Shown piece after piece: positions 1 to 6,729 of a stretch of 12,683 bases of DNA. Origin of the DNA: Rickettsiaceae bacterium 4572_127 (GTDB taxonomy: Bacteria; Pseudomonadota; Alphaproteobacteria; Rs-D84; NBLK01). The notes under the pieces are model-generated. The model searched no databases, had not been told where the DNA came from, and saw only the letters and a program-made list of their open reading frames with translations. Made by a program: the position numbers and the translations under genes. Location of the stretch: assembly GCA_002084505.1 (NCBI GenBank), contig NBLK01000011.1:1-12683 (forward strand). Reading direction: 5' to 3'. How positions within the stretch are numbered: the stretch's first letter is position 1; each line of letters opens with the position of its first letter.

Positions 1-90
1 AAGTTGATTACATCGTATTATAACAAGTCATTTTAGAAGTGCCCAGCGAAAAATTAAAAAAACCGCATAAACATTGGGATTAAAGGAATT

Positions 91-118
91 TGGTTACATA
101 ATCAACATTATGTAACCA
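91..118. other. 28-bp dif-like inverted repeat (candidate XerC/XerD site)
   Basis: Two perfectly complementary arms, TGGTTACATAA at 91-101 and TTATGTAACCA at 108-118, flank the 6-base centre TCAACA. This is the 11-6-11 geometry of dif sites, and the inner ACATAA/TTATGT match the conserved inner bases of Xer arms. From memory, the right arm agrees with the Bacillus subtilis dif right arm at 9 of 11 positions. Most dif sites have unequal arms that distinguish XerC from XerD, so perfect symmetry is a caution. No T tract follows on either strand, which argues against a terminator. A repressor operator or RNA hairpin is the main alternative. Confidence 0.45.
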
Positions 119-229
119 GTTGGAGAGGGGGTAAAAAAACTTTCTTCTATTCTTTTTCATTTACGGTCATGAAGTTGAATTTTAAACTATCACTTGTTTT
201 TATGAAAAAAATAACTATGTATAAATTGG

Positions 230-255
230 AAACGGGCTTTTGTGCCTGTTTTTTT
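230..255 (+). terminator. Intrinsic terminator-like hairpin 1
   Basis: AAACGGGC (230-237) pairs with GCCTGTTT (244-251) through eight pairs, one of them G-T, around a 6-base loop. The T run 249-255 follows. It probably ends a plus-strand transcript entering from the left, or attenuates transcription into the fibre gene. Confidence 0.6.
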
Positions 256-258
256 ATT

Positions 259-284
259 CTCCTCAATTCAGAGGAGTTTTTTTT
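259..284 (+). terminator. Intrinsic terminator-like hairpin 2
   Basis: CTCCTC (259-264) and GAGGAG (271-276) form a 6-bp stem with a 6-base loop, followed directly by eight T (277-284). It stands 23 bases before the start codon of the fibre gene, with no promoter-like sequence in between. It is therefore either the second half of a tandem terminator or a leader element for that gene. Confidence 0.6.
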
Positions 285-307
285 GCAAAAAAAAAGAAAG
301 GAAAAAA

Positions 308-1414
308 ATGACAAAAGCAATACAATGGCGACGAGGGACGACCGCCGAACATTCATCGTTCACAGGGCTAAATGGAGAAATAACTATTGATACGACTAAA
401 AAAACGGCGATAGTTCATGATGAAGCAACCGTAAGTGGTTTTCCTTTGGCGAGAGAGGATTTGTCTAATGTTCCAGATGCTTCTCTGTCATCACGAGGGC
501 TGGCTTTGGCTGACATGACAAATGTTTCAGTTGGTGCTGTTGCAGATTTGGGGATTGCGAAAACCGATCTGTCGAATGTCTCAGCGGATGCTACGGAAAC
601 GGAAAAAGGACAAGTAGAATTTGCTACGATTTCGGAAACTATTACGGGAACAAATACAACCTTGGCGACAACTCCTGCTGGGGTGAAATCTCTGATTGCT
701 CTTCCAACTATGTTTATTCAAGGGCTTATTTTAGAAAATGATACTGATGCGGAACATGATATTAAAATCAATGTTGGAAAAACTAGAAGTGCTGACGATA
801 CGACGGATATTTCGTTAGCTTCTGTAATTACAAGACAAATCGATGCGAGTTGGACGGCAGGAAATAATGCTGGTGGAATGCCTTCGCCTTTGACAGTTTC
901 GGCGAATATGACCTATCATTTATTTGTAATCATGAAACTAGATGGAACGATTGATGTTGGTTTTGATACTTCTTTAACCGCAACTAATTTATTAAGTGAT
1001 GCGACTGATTTTGTAAAATACAGAAGGATAGGAAGTGTAATAACAGATGCGAGTGCTAATATAGTTGGATTTACTGCTTATGAAACTGCGGGCGGTGCTG
1101 TTGATGTTATGTATTCATCTAATATAACTGATTATACAGCAAACACATCACTTGTATTAGTTGATGTAAGTATTCCAAAGGGAATATATGCTAAGGGACT
1201 TTTTCAAGCAAAAGCTCAAACAAACGGTGGAGGTGCAGAAACGCACTTAGCTAATTACGATGGCTCACAACAAACAGCCTTTGTGGCTTATGGTGGAGAG
1301 GCAGAGCAGACTAGATCTTTATATGTCGGTGATGATTCCCAAATAAAACTTGCTCTTTCGGGAACATCTGCTAGACAAATGATTACACTAGGTTTTACAG
1401 ACACACGAAAATAA
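308..1414 (+). CDS. Phage tail-fibre-like protein with Mtd-type N-terminal domain
   Basis: This 368-residue protein is a likely receptor-binding or fibre subunit of a phage or phage-tail-like particle. Residues about 5-40 (IQWRRGTTAEHSSF, then a short strand-rich stretch to IVHD) resemble the N-terminal domain of the phage major tropism determinant and many tail fibres, which usually attaches the fibre to the tail. Residues about 48-95 carry repeated DLSNV/DMTNV units common in fibre shafts. Residues about 95-130 match the ETEKGQVEFAT...TPAGV fibre repeat. The rest is a beta-rich region with YHLFVIMKLDGTIDVGFDTS and YRRIGSV motifs seen in other fibres. The ATG at 308 follows AGAAAGGAAAAAA, which is better than an upstream GTG at 242 lying inside a terminator hairpin. 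No C-type lectin variable region and no reverse transcriptase is present, so a diversity-generating system is not supported. By eye it is less AT-rich than the glycan genes. Confidence 0.8.
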   Translation: MTKAIQWRRGTTAEHSSFTGLNGEITIDTTKKTAIVHDEATVSGFPLAREDLSNVPDASLSSRGLALADMTNVSVGAVADLGIAKTDLSNVSADATETEKGQVEFATISETITGTNTTLATTPAGVKSLIALPTMFIQGLILENDTDAEHDIKINVGKTRSADDTTDISLASVITRQIDASWTAGNNAGGMPSPLTVSANMTYHLFVIMKLDGTIDVGFDTSLTATNLLSDATDFVKYRRIGSVITDASANIVGFTAYETAGGAVDVMYSSNITDYTANTSLVLVDVSIPKGIYAKGLFQAKAQTNGGGAETHLANYDGSQQTAFVAYGGEAEQTRSLYVGDDSQIKLALSGTSARQMITLGFTDTRK

Positions 1415-1426
1415 AAAGGATTAATT

Positions 1427-1648
1427 ATGATAAGAATACCAAACAAAGGGATTTATAAAAACGACTCAAAAGAGGCTATTGATTATTTAGCTAAACAAAA
1501 ACAGGCTTGTATTGAAGCAAGAACTTGGCAAGAAAAACGAGTTGAGGGCTATGGAAACATTGGCGAGCAATTAGACGAAATTTTTCACGATATAGAAGCT
1601 TGGAAAACAAGATTATCCAATGTAGAAAATAAATATCCTAAAAAATAA
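1427..1648 (+). CDS. Small phage-type protein of unknown function
   Basis: The product has 73 residues and is predicted soluble and charged, with no signal peptide or membrane segment. It starts 12 bases after the fibre gene stop, with AAAAAGGA six bases before the ATG, so it is probably co-transcribed with the fibre. The C-terminal half (YGNIGEQLDEIFHDIEAW and then a final KYPK) resembles a motif I know from small proteins next to tail-fibre genes in tailed phages, where the usual wording is YPSIGDQLD...KYP. Their role is not established; fibre assembly or tail accessory protein is a guess from position. The family match is from memory and moderate. Confidence 0.7.
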   Translation: MIRIPNKGIYKNDSKEAIDYLAKQKQACIEARTWQEKRVEGYGNIGEQLDEIFHDIEAWKTRLSNVENKYPKK

Positions 1649-1655
1649 AACCTTA

Positions 1656-1682
1656 AATCCTCGTAATTTTATTGCGGGGATT
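1656..1682. terminator. Stem-loop between convergent phage and PMM genes
   Basis: AATCCTCGTAAT (1656-1667) pairs over 12 positions (two G-T) with ATTGCGGGGATT (1671-1682) around a TTT loop. On the minus strand the stem is followed six bases later by a T-rich run (complement of 1641-1650), so it best serves the phosphomannomutase transcript. On the plus strand no immediate T run follows, though a weaker stem AGTAAT/ATTACT (1685-1703) and TTGGTTTT come next. Confidence 0.5.
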
Positions 1683-1708
1683 AGAGTAATGTTGTAAATT
1701 ACTTGGTT

Positions 1709-2431
1709 TTAATCTTCTTTTTTGAGAAAATTCTCTACATCTTTATATGTTTCAACTTGAAAAACCTGTGAGTTTCCGTCTTTTATTAAAGCCTGAGCAA
1801 GGAGATAATCATTTCCTCCTTTTTTTGTTCTGTCTCCAAAAAAGAAGATTTCATTTTGTTTAAAGTTCTTTCTTATTTTTTTTACAACTTGTTCTTTTCC
1901 TTTTCCTTTTGGATTAATATCTATGCTAATTTTTCCTCCTAGTGAAAATTCATACTTACGATATTTAGATGCGAGCTTATTTCGGATTTTTTCTCTTTCT
2001 TTATTTACTTCATCCCAATCAGAATATCGTTTTCTTTCTTCATGATTACAGTCTCTTCCCAAAACACTAAAATTGATCATTCCAAGTCTTTTTTCAATAT
2101 AATTTGAAAAACATTTATGTGGATAGTTTGTATTTTTTCGTAGTTCTTCAAGATCTCTTATAAGAGCATCTTCTGGATAAAACTCCTGCTTTTCTTTCAA
2201 ATTATTTTTTACAATGAATTCATTCCCCATAGAGCCATAAACACCTTTCATTTTATTCATGAGCGAAATTGGAAGCTGTTCACATAATTTTTTATAGTCA
2301 GAACCTGAAACTAAATAAACAATATTTTTTTCGACAAATTTTTCAAAAATACTTAAAAAACTCTCTTTTATAGGGAGTCTCGCAGGAGTAAGTGTTCCAT
2401 CTACATCAAATAAATAAATTTTAAGTGTCAT
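1709..2431 (-). CDS. Phosphomannomutase, eukaryote-type HAD family
   Basis: The 240-residue product should convert mannose-6-phosphate to mannose-1-phosphate in the cytoplasm, the step before GDP-mannose. It is a HAD-fold enzyme of the PMM1/PMM2 family, not the ManB/AlgC phosphohexomutase usual in bacteria. Evidence: DVDGTLTPAR at 9-18 (nucleophile D9, acid/base D11), SGSD at 42-45, the substrate-loop motif RLGMINFSVLGRDCNHEER at about 115-133, SLGGKISIDINPKGKGK at 163-179, and FFFGDRTKKGGNDY at 186-199. Length matches the family (about 245-260). I chose the ATG at 2431, which has GGAG six bases upstream; a TTG four codons earlier (2443) overlaps that site and is unlikely. An extended -10 promoter sits just upstream, so it may be transcribed apart from the guanylyltransferase 185 bases away on the same strand. 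Confidence 0.92.
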   Translation of the reverse strand: MTLKIYLFDVDGTLTPARLPIKESFLSIFEKFVEKNIVYLVSGSDYKKLCEQLPISLMNKMKGVYGSMGNEFIVKNNLKEKQEFYPEDALIRDLEELRKNTNYPHKCFSNYIEKRLGMINFSVLGRDCNHEERKRYSDWDEVNKEREKIRNKLASKYRKYEFSLGGKISIDINPKGKGKEQVVKKIRKNFKQNEIFFFGDRTKKGGNDYLLAQALIKDGNSQVFQVETYKDVENFLKKED

Positions 2432-2446
2432 TTTTTTCTCCAATCT

Positions 2447-2455
2447 ATTATAGCA
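2447..2455 (-). promoter_or_regulatory. Extended -10 promoter for PMM
   Basis: On the minus strand TGCTATAAT (2455 to 2447) is a perfect extended -10 element (TG, one base, TATAAT). No good -35 is visible; TTGTTT at 2477-2472 is 19 bases away. The expected start of transcription, around 2441-2439, falls on the GGAG ribosome site, giving a very short leader of about 10 bases before the ATG at 2431. Confidence 0.5.
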
Positions 2456-2616
2456 AATCTAAATAGTAATTAAACAAATTTCAAGAAAATTCCTCGAAAA
2501 ATCTTAGTGATTCTGCAAACAATCTTAATTGGTTTTACTATACAAACTAAAATTAAAACTACAAAAAATTCCTATAAAAATTCTTAAAAATCATATCACA
2601 ATTTAATTAGAAAATA

Positions 2617-3618
2617 CTATATAATTTTTTTTATTTCAGAGGACATATCCATATTCACGACTAAGAGTTGTCCATTTTTTTCAAGAATTGCAACATTTTC
2701 TAAACCTAAAACAGAAACAGGAATTGTCGTGTTTATATAACAGTTTTTAGTTTCAAGAACTTTCGCTTTTTCAGTTTTTAAAATCCCGTTTTTGTCTTTT
2801 TTAAGTGATTTCCAAACTGATTGCCAAGTTCCCACATCGCTCCAATCAATATCAGCAGGCAAAACTACTGCTTCTTTTGTTTTTTCCATCAAAGCAATAT
2901 CTATTGCAACAGAAGAACATTTTTCAAAAAAAGATTTATCTATGTAAAAATCATTATCTTTTTTTTCTCCTTTTTTGAAAGAATTTTCACAAATTTCAAA
3001 TAATTCAGGAGTATGTTTTCTAACTTCATTTAAGAAAATTTCAGCTTTAAACAAAAACATTCCTGAGTTCCACAAATAACCATTTTTTATGTATTCTTTT
3101 GCCGTTTTTTCGTCAGGTTTTTCCTTAAAACTTTTTACATTAGAAGTATCTATTGCTCTTTCAATATAGCCATATCCAGTTTCTGGATAGTTTGGAACTA
3201 CACCAAATAAAACAATTTTATTGTCTCTTTCAGCAATTTTTTTAGCATCTTGTATAAGTCTTTGAAAAGCATTGTTTTTTCCAATAGTGTGATCTGAAGG
3301 AAGAACTAAAACGGTGGCATTTTTGTCGTCTGAATGAATTTTCAAAACACTTGTAATCAAAGCAGGTGCTGTGTTTTTCAAACATGGCTCAAAAATAAAA
3401 TCACCTTTTTTGGTTTGTTTTTTAAGTAATTCCTTAAAATTCACATTAGAAACAAAAACAGGATCTTTATAAAGTTTTTTATCTAAAAATCGCTCAATAG
3501 TTCCTTCTAGTAAGCTTTTTTTACCATCTAATGATAAAAACTGCTTTGGGAATTCTTCTGTTGAGAGCGGCCAAAGTCGTTTTCCAACTCCACCACATAA
3601 AATTAGAGGATAAATCAT
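2617..3618 (-). CDS. manC: Mannose-1-phosphate guanylyltransferase (single-domain)
   Basis: This 333-residue protein transfers GMP from GTP to mannose-1-phosphate, giving GDP-mannose for gmd and possibly for mannosyltransferases. The signature LCGGVGKRLWPLS at 7-19 and FPKQF at 23-27 form the nucleotide-binding loop. EPCLKNTAPA (77-86), VLPSDH (105-110), ETGYGYIE (136-143), FKEKP (154-158), NSGMFLF (174-180) and DIDWSDVGTW (246-255) follow in the family order. The length fits the guanylyltransferase alone; the C-terminal cupin isomerase domain of long bacterial ManC is absent, so mannose-6-phosphate must come from another gene. I chose the ATG at 3618, preceded by AAGGAG five bases away; an upstream start at 3663 would lie in the divergent promoter region and adds residues outside the family. 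Confidence 0.93.
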   Translation of the reverse strand: MIYPLILCGGVGKRLWPLSTEEFPKQFLSLDGKKSLLEGTIERFLDKKLYKDPVFVSNVNFKELLKKQTKKGDFIFEPCLKNTAPALITSVLKIHSDDKNATVLVLPSDHTIGKNNAFQRLIQDAKKIAERDNKIVLFGVVPNYPETGYGYIERAIDTSNVKSFKEKPDEKTAKEYIKNGYLWNSGMFLFKAEIFLNEVRKHTPELFEICENSFKKGEKKDNDFYIDKSFFEKCSSVAIDIALMEKTKEAVVLPADIDWSDVGTWQSVWKSLKKDKNGILKTEKAKVLETKNCYINTTIPVSVLGLENVAILEKNGQLLVVNMDMSSEIKKII

Positions 3619-3627
3619 TTTTTCTCC

Positions 3628-3656
3628 TTGAAAATTTATTAGCATTACTCTATAAT
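3628..3656 (+). promoter_or_regulatory. Sigma70-type promoter for GDP-fucose synthase
   Basis: TTGAAA (3628-3633) and TATAAT (3651-3656) are separated by 17 bases, close to consensus. The expected start near 3663 leaves about 22 bases of leader. The element lies in the 66-base gap between the divergent manC and fcl starts, and its -35 overlaps the manC ribosome site on the other strand, so the two promoters must overlap and may compete. The manC promoter itself is less clear. Confidence 0.65.
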
Positions 3657-3684
3657 ATCTCAAAAATTAAAACAAGGAAAAAAT

Positions 3685-4620
3685 GTGAAAGTTTATAATT
3701 TAAGTAAAAAAAAAGTTTGGGTTGCTGGGCATAATGGACTTGTTGGATCTGCTATTGTTGATAGATTAAAAGAGGAAGATTGTGATATTTTAACTCCATC
3801 TCGAAAAGAACTAGACTTAACAAATCAATCTGAGACCAATGCCTGGGTTGAAAAGAATAAACCTGATGCTATCTTTTTGGCAGCGGCAAAAGTTGGTGGA
3901 ATTAAAGCAAATTCTGATTTTCCAGCGGAATTTATTTATGTAAATACAATAATCGCTTCTAATATAATCCATGCTTCTTATAAAAATAAAGTTGAAAAAT
4001 TACTATTTCTTGGTTCAAGTTGTATCTATCCAAAATTTTCCAAACAACCTATTTCAGAGTCTGAATTACTAAAAGGAGCATTAGAAAAAAGTAATGAGTG
4101 GTATGCAATTGCAAAAATAACAGGACTAAAAATGGCAGAGGCTTATCGGAGACAGTATGGATGTGATTTTATTTCTGCTATGCCTACAAATTTATATGGT
4201 CCAAATGATAATTTTGACTTAAAGACCTCTCATGTTCTTCCAGCATTGTTGCGAAAAGCTCATGAAGCTAAAATTGCGAATGCTAGTGAAATGAATGTTT
4301 GGGGGAGCGGAAATCCATTGCGAGAATTTCTATATGTAGATGATTTAGCCGATGGACTTGTTTTTATTATGAAAAATTATTCTGATAATGAACATATTAA
4401 TATAGGTTATGGGGCAGATGTTTCTATTAAAGACTTAGCTGAAACTATTTGTAAGGTTGTTGGATTTACTGGGAAACTAAAATTTGATCCTTCTATGCCT
4501 GATGGGACTCCGAAGAAAATGATGGATAGCTCTAAACTTTTGAACTTAGGCTGGAAACCAAAAACAAATCTTGAAAAAGGAATAAAAAAAACATATGATT
4601 GGTATTTAAAAAACAAATAA
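3685..4620 (+). CDS. fcl: GDP-L-fucose synthase
   Basis: The 311-residue enzyme is a cytoplasmic short-chain dehydrogenase of the epimerase/reductase type. It turns GDP-4-keto-6-deoxymannose (the Gmd product) into GDP-L-fucose with NADPH. The Rossmann loop GHNGLVG is at 15-21. The catalytic set known from the E. coli enzyme is present four residues later: S111 and C113 in GSSCIYP, Y140 and K144 in WYAIAK, and H183 in TSHVLPALL. Length matches the family (about 310-320). The start is GTG at 3685 with AAGGAA five bases upstream; an ATG two bases earlier is out of frame and runs straight into TGA. It is the only plus-strand gene of the glycan locus, with its own promoter and a strong terminator overlapping its stop codon. 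Confidence 0.95.
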   Translation: MKVYNLSKKKVWVAGHNGLVGSAIVDRLKEEDCDILTPSRKELDLTNQSETNAWVEKNKPDAIFLAAAKVGGIKANSDFPAEFIYVNTIIASNIIHASYKNKVEKLLFLGSSCIYPKFSKQPISESELLKGALEKSNEWYAIAKITGLKMAEAYRRQYGCDFISAMPTNLYGPNDNFDLKTSHVLPALLRKAHEAKIANASEMNVWGSGNPLREFLYVDDLADGLVFIMKNYSDNEHINIGYGADVSIKDLAETICKVVGFTGKLKFDPSMPDGTPKKMMDSSKLLNLGWKPKTNLEKGIKKTYDWYLKNK

Positions 4621-4647
4621 AAAAACCCGCATTTGCGGGTTTTTTTA
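4618..4647. terminator. Bidirectional terminator between fcl and gmd
   Basis: An uninterrupted 13-bp stem (4618-4630 with 4635-4647) has a CCCGC/GCGGG core, an ATTT loop, an A tract on one side and a T tract on the other. It therefore works on both strands. It overlaps the fcl stop codon and abuts the gmd stop codon at 4650-4648, so the two convergent transcription units share it. Confidence 0.93.
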
Positions 4648-5685
4648 TTATTTCAAAGCCTCTAAATCAGATTGAACCATTTCTTTGACTAGCTCTTCAA
4701 AAGGAGTTTCGTGCTTCCAACCAAGTTTTTCAAATGCTTTTTTAGGATTTCCAAGCAATAAATCGACTTCTGTCGGGCGGAAATAAGTTGGATTAACATC
4801 AACTAATAATTTTCCAGTTTTAGAATCAAATCCTTTTTCATCAACTCCTTCACCTTCCCATCGTATTTGAATATCAACATGAGCAAAAGCTTTTTCAACA
4901 AATTCACGAACTTTATGTGTTTCTCCAGTTGCCAAAACGAAATCATCAGGTTTTTCCGCTTGCAACATAGCCCACATTCCTTTTACATAATCTTTTGCAT
5001 GTCCCCAATCTCGCTTAGCATCTAAATTTCCAAGAGATAACTTTTCTTGTTTGCCTTTTGTTATTGCCGCTACCGCTCGAGTTATTTTTCTGGTCACAAA
5101 AGTTTCGCCACGCATCGGACTTTCATGATTAAATAAAATTCCATTTGAAGCATGGATTCCATAAGCCTCACGATAATTTACTACAATCCAATAACTATAC
5201 ATCTTTGCCACAGCATAAGGAGACCTAGGATAAAACGGAGTTGTTTCGCTTTGCGGAGTCTCTTGCACCTTTCCGTATAGCTCAGAAGTAGATGCCTGAT
5301 AAAAACGAGTTGTCTTAGAAAGTCCTGAAATCCGTATAGCTTCTAGTAATCGCAAAGTTCCAATTCCATCAACATTAGCAGTATATTCCGGAAGTTCAAA
5401 ACTAACTTGAACATGAGATTGAGCAGCAAGATTATAGACCTCATCAGGTTTTATCTCATTCATAAGTCGTGCTAAATTTGCCGAATCGGACATATCTCCA
5501 TAGTGAAGAAAAAATCTTTTGTCTCTAATTTCTAAATTATCATAGATTTCGTCAATTCGCACAGTGTTTATAGTTGAAGCACGACGAACAACCCCATGAA
5601 CAATATATCCTTTATCTAATAAGAATCGTAGCAAATATGCTCCATCTTGCCCTGTAATTCCTGTTATAAATGCAACTTTACTCAT
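4648..5685 (-). CDS. gmd: GDP-mannose 4,6-dehydratase
   Basis: The 345-residue cytoplasmic enzyme makes GDP-4-keto-6-deoxy-D-mannose from GDP-mannose, the common precursor of GDP-fucose and GDP-perosamine. The NADP loop GITGQDG is at 9-15. Catalytic T133 and E135 lie in STSELYG, and Y157 and K161 in SPYAVAK, at the same numbers as in the E. coli enzyme. [17 protein letters not shown] (186-202) and the [10 protein letters not shown] segment (225-234) are family hallmarks. The ATG at 5685 has AAAGGA about eight bases upstream. It is the last gene of the minus-strand glycosyltransferase run, but a 69-base gap with a possible promoter separates it from its neighbour. Both users of its product, the fucose synthase and the perosamine-type aminotransferase, lie within 5 kb. 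Confidence 0.96.
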   Translation of the reverse strand: MSKVAFITGITGQDGAYLLRFLLDKGYIVHGVVRRASTINTVRIDEIYDNLEIRDKRFFLHYGDMSDSANLARLMNEIKPDEVYNLAAQSHVQVSFELPEYTANVDGIGTLRLLEAIRISGLSKTTRFYQASTSELYGKVQETPQSETTPFYPRSPYAVAKMYSYWIVVNYREAYGIHASNGILFNHESPMRGETFVTRKITRAVAAITKGKQEKLSLGNLDAKRDWGHAKDYVKGMWAMLQAEKPDDFVLATGETHKVREFVEKAFAHVDIQIRWEGEGVDEKGFDSKTGKLLVDVNPTYFRPTEVDLLLGNPKKAFEKLGWKHETPFEELVKEMVQSDLEALK

Positions 5686-5714
5686 TTTATTATCCTTTTA
5701 TTATTAAAATTTTC

Positions 5715-5742
5715 ATTATAAATAACATCAATAAATGAAAAA
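5715..5742 (-). promoter_or_regulatory. Possible promoter for gmd
   Basis: A perfect -10, TATAAT on the minus strand (5720 to 5715), lies 30 bases before the gmd start. The best-placed -35 is TTTTTC (5742 to 5737) at 16 bases, which is poor. It would let gmd be expressed separately from the upstream glycosyltransferases; read-through from the long operon is equally possible. Confidence 0.35.
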
Positions 5743-5754
5743 TTCAATACAAAA

Positions 5755-6729
5755 TTATTTTTTTTTATGCTTCTTATTAAAACTTCTGTTGGGGAAAATT
5801 TTGTAAAAAAAAGATTTAGTTATTTTATTGCCTTTTATTAGTCTTTCTAATGGTTTTAGTATAAATCTCCCTCTTACAAGATTCTTTAAAGGTGCAGAAA
5901 AAAAAGAATAATCAATTTTTATTTTCTTGTTTTTAACGGCAGAAATGAGACATTCTTTCAGACAAGGGGCTTTTATAAAACAAAACATTCTTATGTAAGT
6001 TAAAACGGGTATCTTATTTCTATTTTTAAATAAAGTATTCACTGTTCTTTTAGATAAAGACATGTTCAAATTTTTTTCTAATACATTTTTTGTTTCTTCT
6101 AAGGCTTTTTTGTCATCAGTTGTTGAAAAGCCCCCATCTCTCAGAATAGTTAAAACCTTATCGACTTTTTCATATTTTAAGTTATTTCTTAAGAATCTAT
6201 AAATTAAGTCATAATCTGCACCAATTTCATAAGATAAATCAAAATTACCATATTTTTTATAAAGCTCTTTTTTAGCTAAAAAAGTATTGTGAATAAAAGG
6301 ATGGGTTATAACAAAGATTTCTACATTCGCTTTGTAAATGAATTTATTATGGAATAACGAATCAGCAACAGAAAATTCTGCATCATTTTTCTCAATTGCT
6401 TCAACTAAAAGTTCAATAGCATTATCTTCAGTGTAGTGATCATCGGAATTTAAAATTATTAGATAATCTCCTGTTGCTTTTTTAATCCCTTTATTCATAG
6501 CATCATAAATACCTTTGTCAGGTTCTGAAATAACTCGGACATTTTTTTGCTTTTTAGTCAATTTATCTATTAAATCTAAAGTCCCGTCATCTGAAGCTCC
6601 ATCAATAATTAAATGTTCAATATTTTTATAAGTTTGAGAATAAACACTTTTTAGCATTTCTTTAAATACTTCTTCTCTTTCACCTTTAATTAAATTATAA
6701 GTGCCTGTAATGATAGTTACTTTTTTCAT
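5755..6729 (-). CDS. Family-2 glycosyltransferase, WfgS-like
   Basis: The 324-residue product is a GT-A-fold transferase expected to add one sugar from a nucleotide donor to a lipid-linked glycan on the cytoplasmic face; donor and linkage cannot be read from the sequence. VTIITGTYN at 4-12 is the nucleotide-binding strand, IIDGASDDGT at 41-50 the first acidic motif, GIYDAMNKG at 73-81 a subgroup signature, NSDD at 94-97 the metal-binding motif, and ADYDL at 171-175 the acceptor-side acidic motif. The C-terminal 90 or so residues are very basic and may lie at the membrane; no clear transmembrane helix is seen. It overlaps the upstream family-4 gene by ATGA and has GGAG before its ATG. It is a paralogue of the gene at 9590-10519. 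Confidence 0.88.
   Translation of the reverse strand: MKKVTIITGTYNLIKGEREEVFKEMLKSVYSQTYKNIEHLIIDGASDDGTLDLIDKLTKKQKNVRVISEPDKGIYDAMNKGIKKATGDYLIILNSDDHYTEDNAIELLVEAIEKNDAEFSVADSLFHNKFIYKANVEIFVITHPFIHNTFLAKKELYKKYGNFDLSYEIGADYDLIYRFLRNNLKYEKVDKVLTILRDGGFSTTDDKKALEETKNVLEKNLNMSLSKRTVNTLFKNRNKIPVLTYIRMFCFIKAPCLKECLISAVKNKKIKIDYSFFSAPLKNLVRGRFILKPLERLIKGNKITKSFFYKIFPNRSFNKKHKKK

Larger units (their letters stand above)
1..307. other. Gene-free left end: inverted repeat plus tandem hairpins
   Basis: I see no convincing gene here. Reading frame 1 on the plus strand is open for 11 codons from the edge to a TAG at 34-36. That could be the tail of an upstream gene but is too short to judge. The stretch contains the dif-like inverted repeat at 91-118, a G-rich patch around 121-131, and two terminator-like hairpins at 230-284. 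Short open frames that cover 147-390 on both strands look like low-complexity shadows. A minus-strand TATAAT at 17-22 with a weak TGGGCA 17 bases upstream could direct transcription off the left edge, but this is weak. Confidence 0.6.

Noticed and set aside
1..36. C-terminus of an upstream plus-strand gene
   Set aside because: Only 11 codons are open before TAG, which is not enough evidence.
242..307. Upstream GTG start extending the fibre gene to 242
   Set aside because: It would translate through two terminator hairpins and add a low-complexity stretch; the ATG at 308 has a good ribosome site and begins the known domain.
147..390. Short open frames on both strands
   Set aside because: They are phenylalanine- and lysine-rich shadows over hairpins and A/T runs, overlapping the fibre gene start without a family match.
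308..1414. Diversity-generating retroelement target suggested by the Mtd-type N-terminus
   Set aside because: The C-terminus lacks a C-type lectin variable region, and neither a reverse transcriptase nor a template repeat is visible.
2486..2586. Imperfect direct repeat AAAATTCCT...CTTA at 2486-2506 and 2565-2586
   Set aside because: The match is loose and in very AT-rich DNA; no third copy or regular spacing was seen, so it is not a CRISPR or iteron set.
3683..3688. ATGTGA start-stop element overlapping the fcl GTG start
   Set aside because: The out-of-frame ATG followed by TGA could damp initiation, but a six-base coincidence is likely and nothing else supports it.
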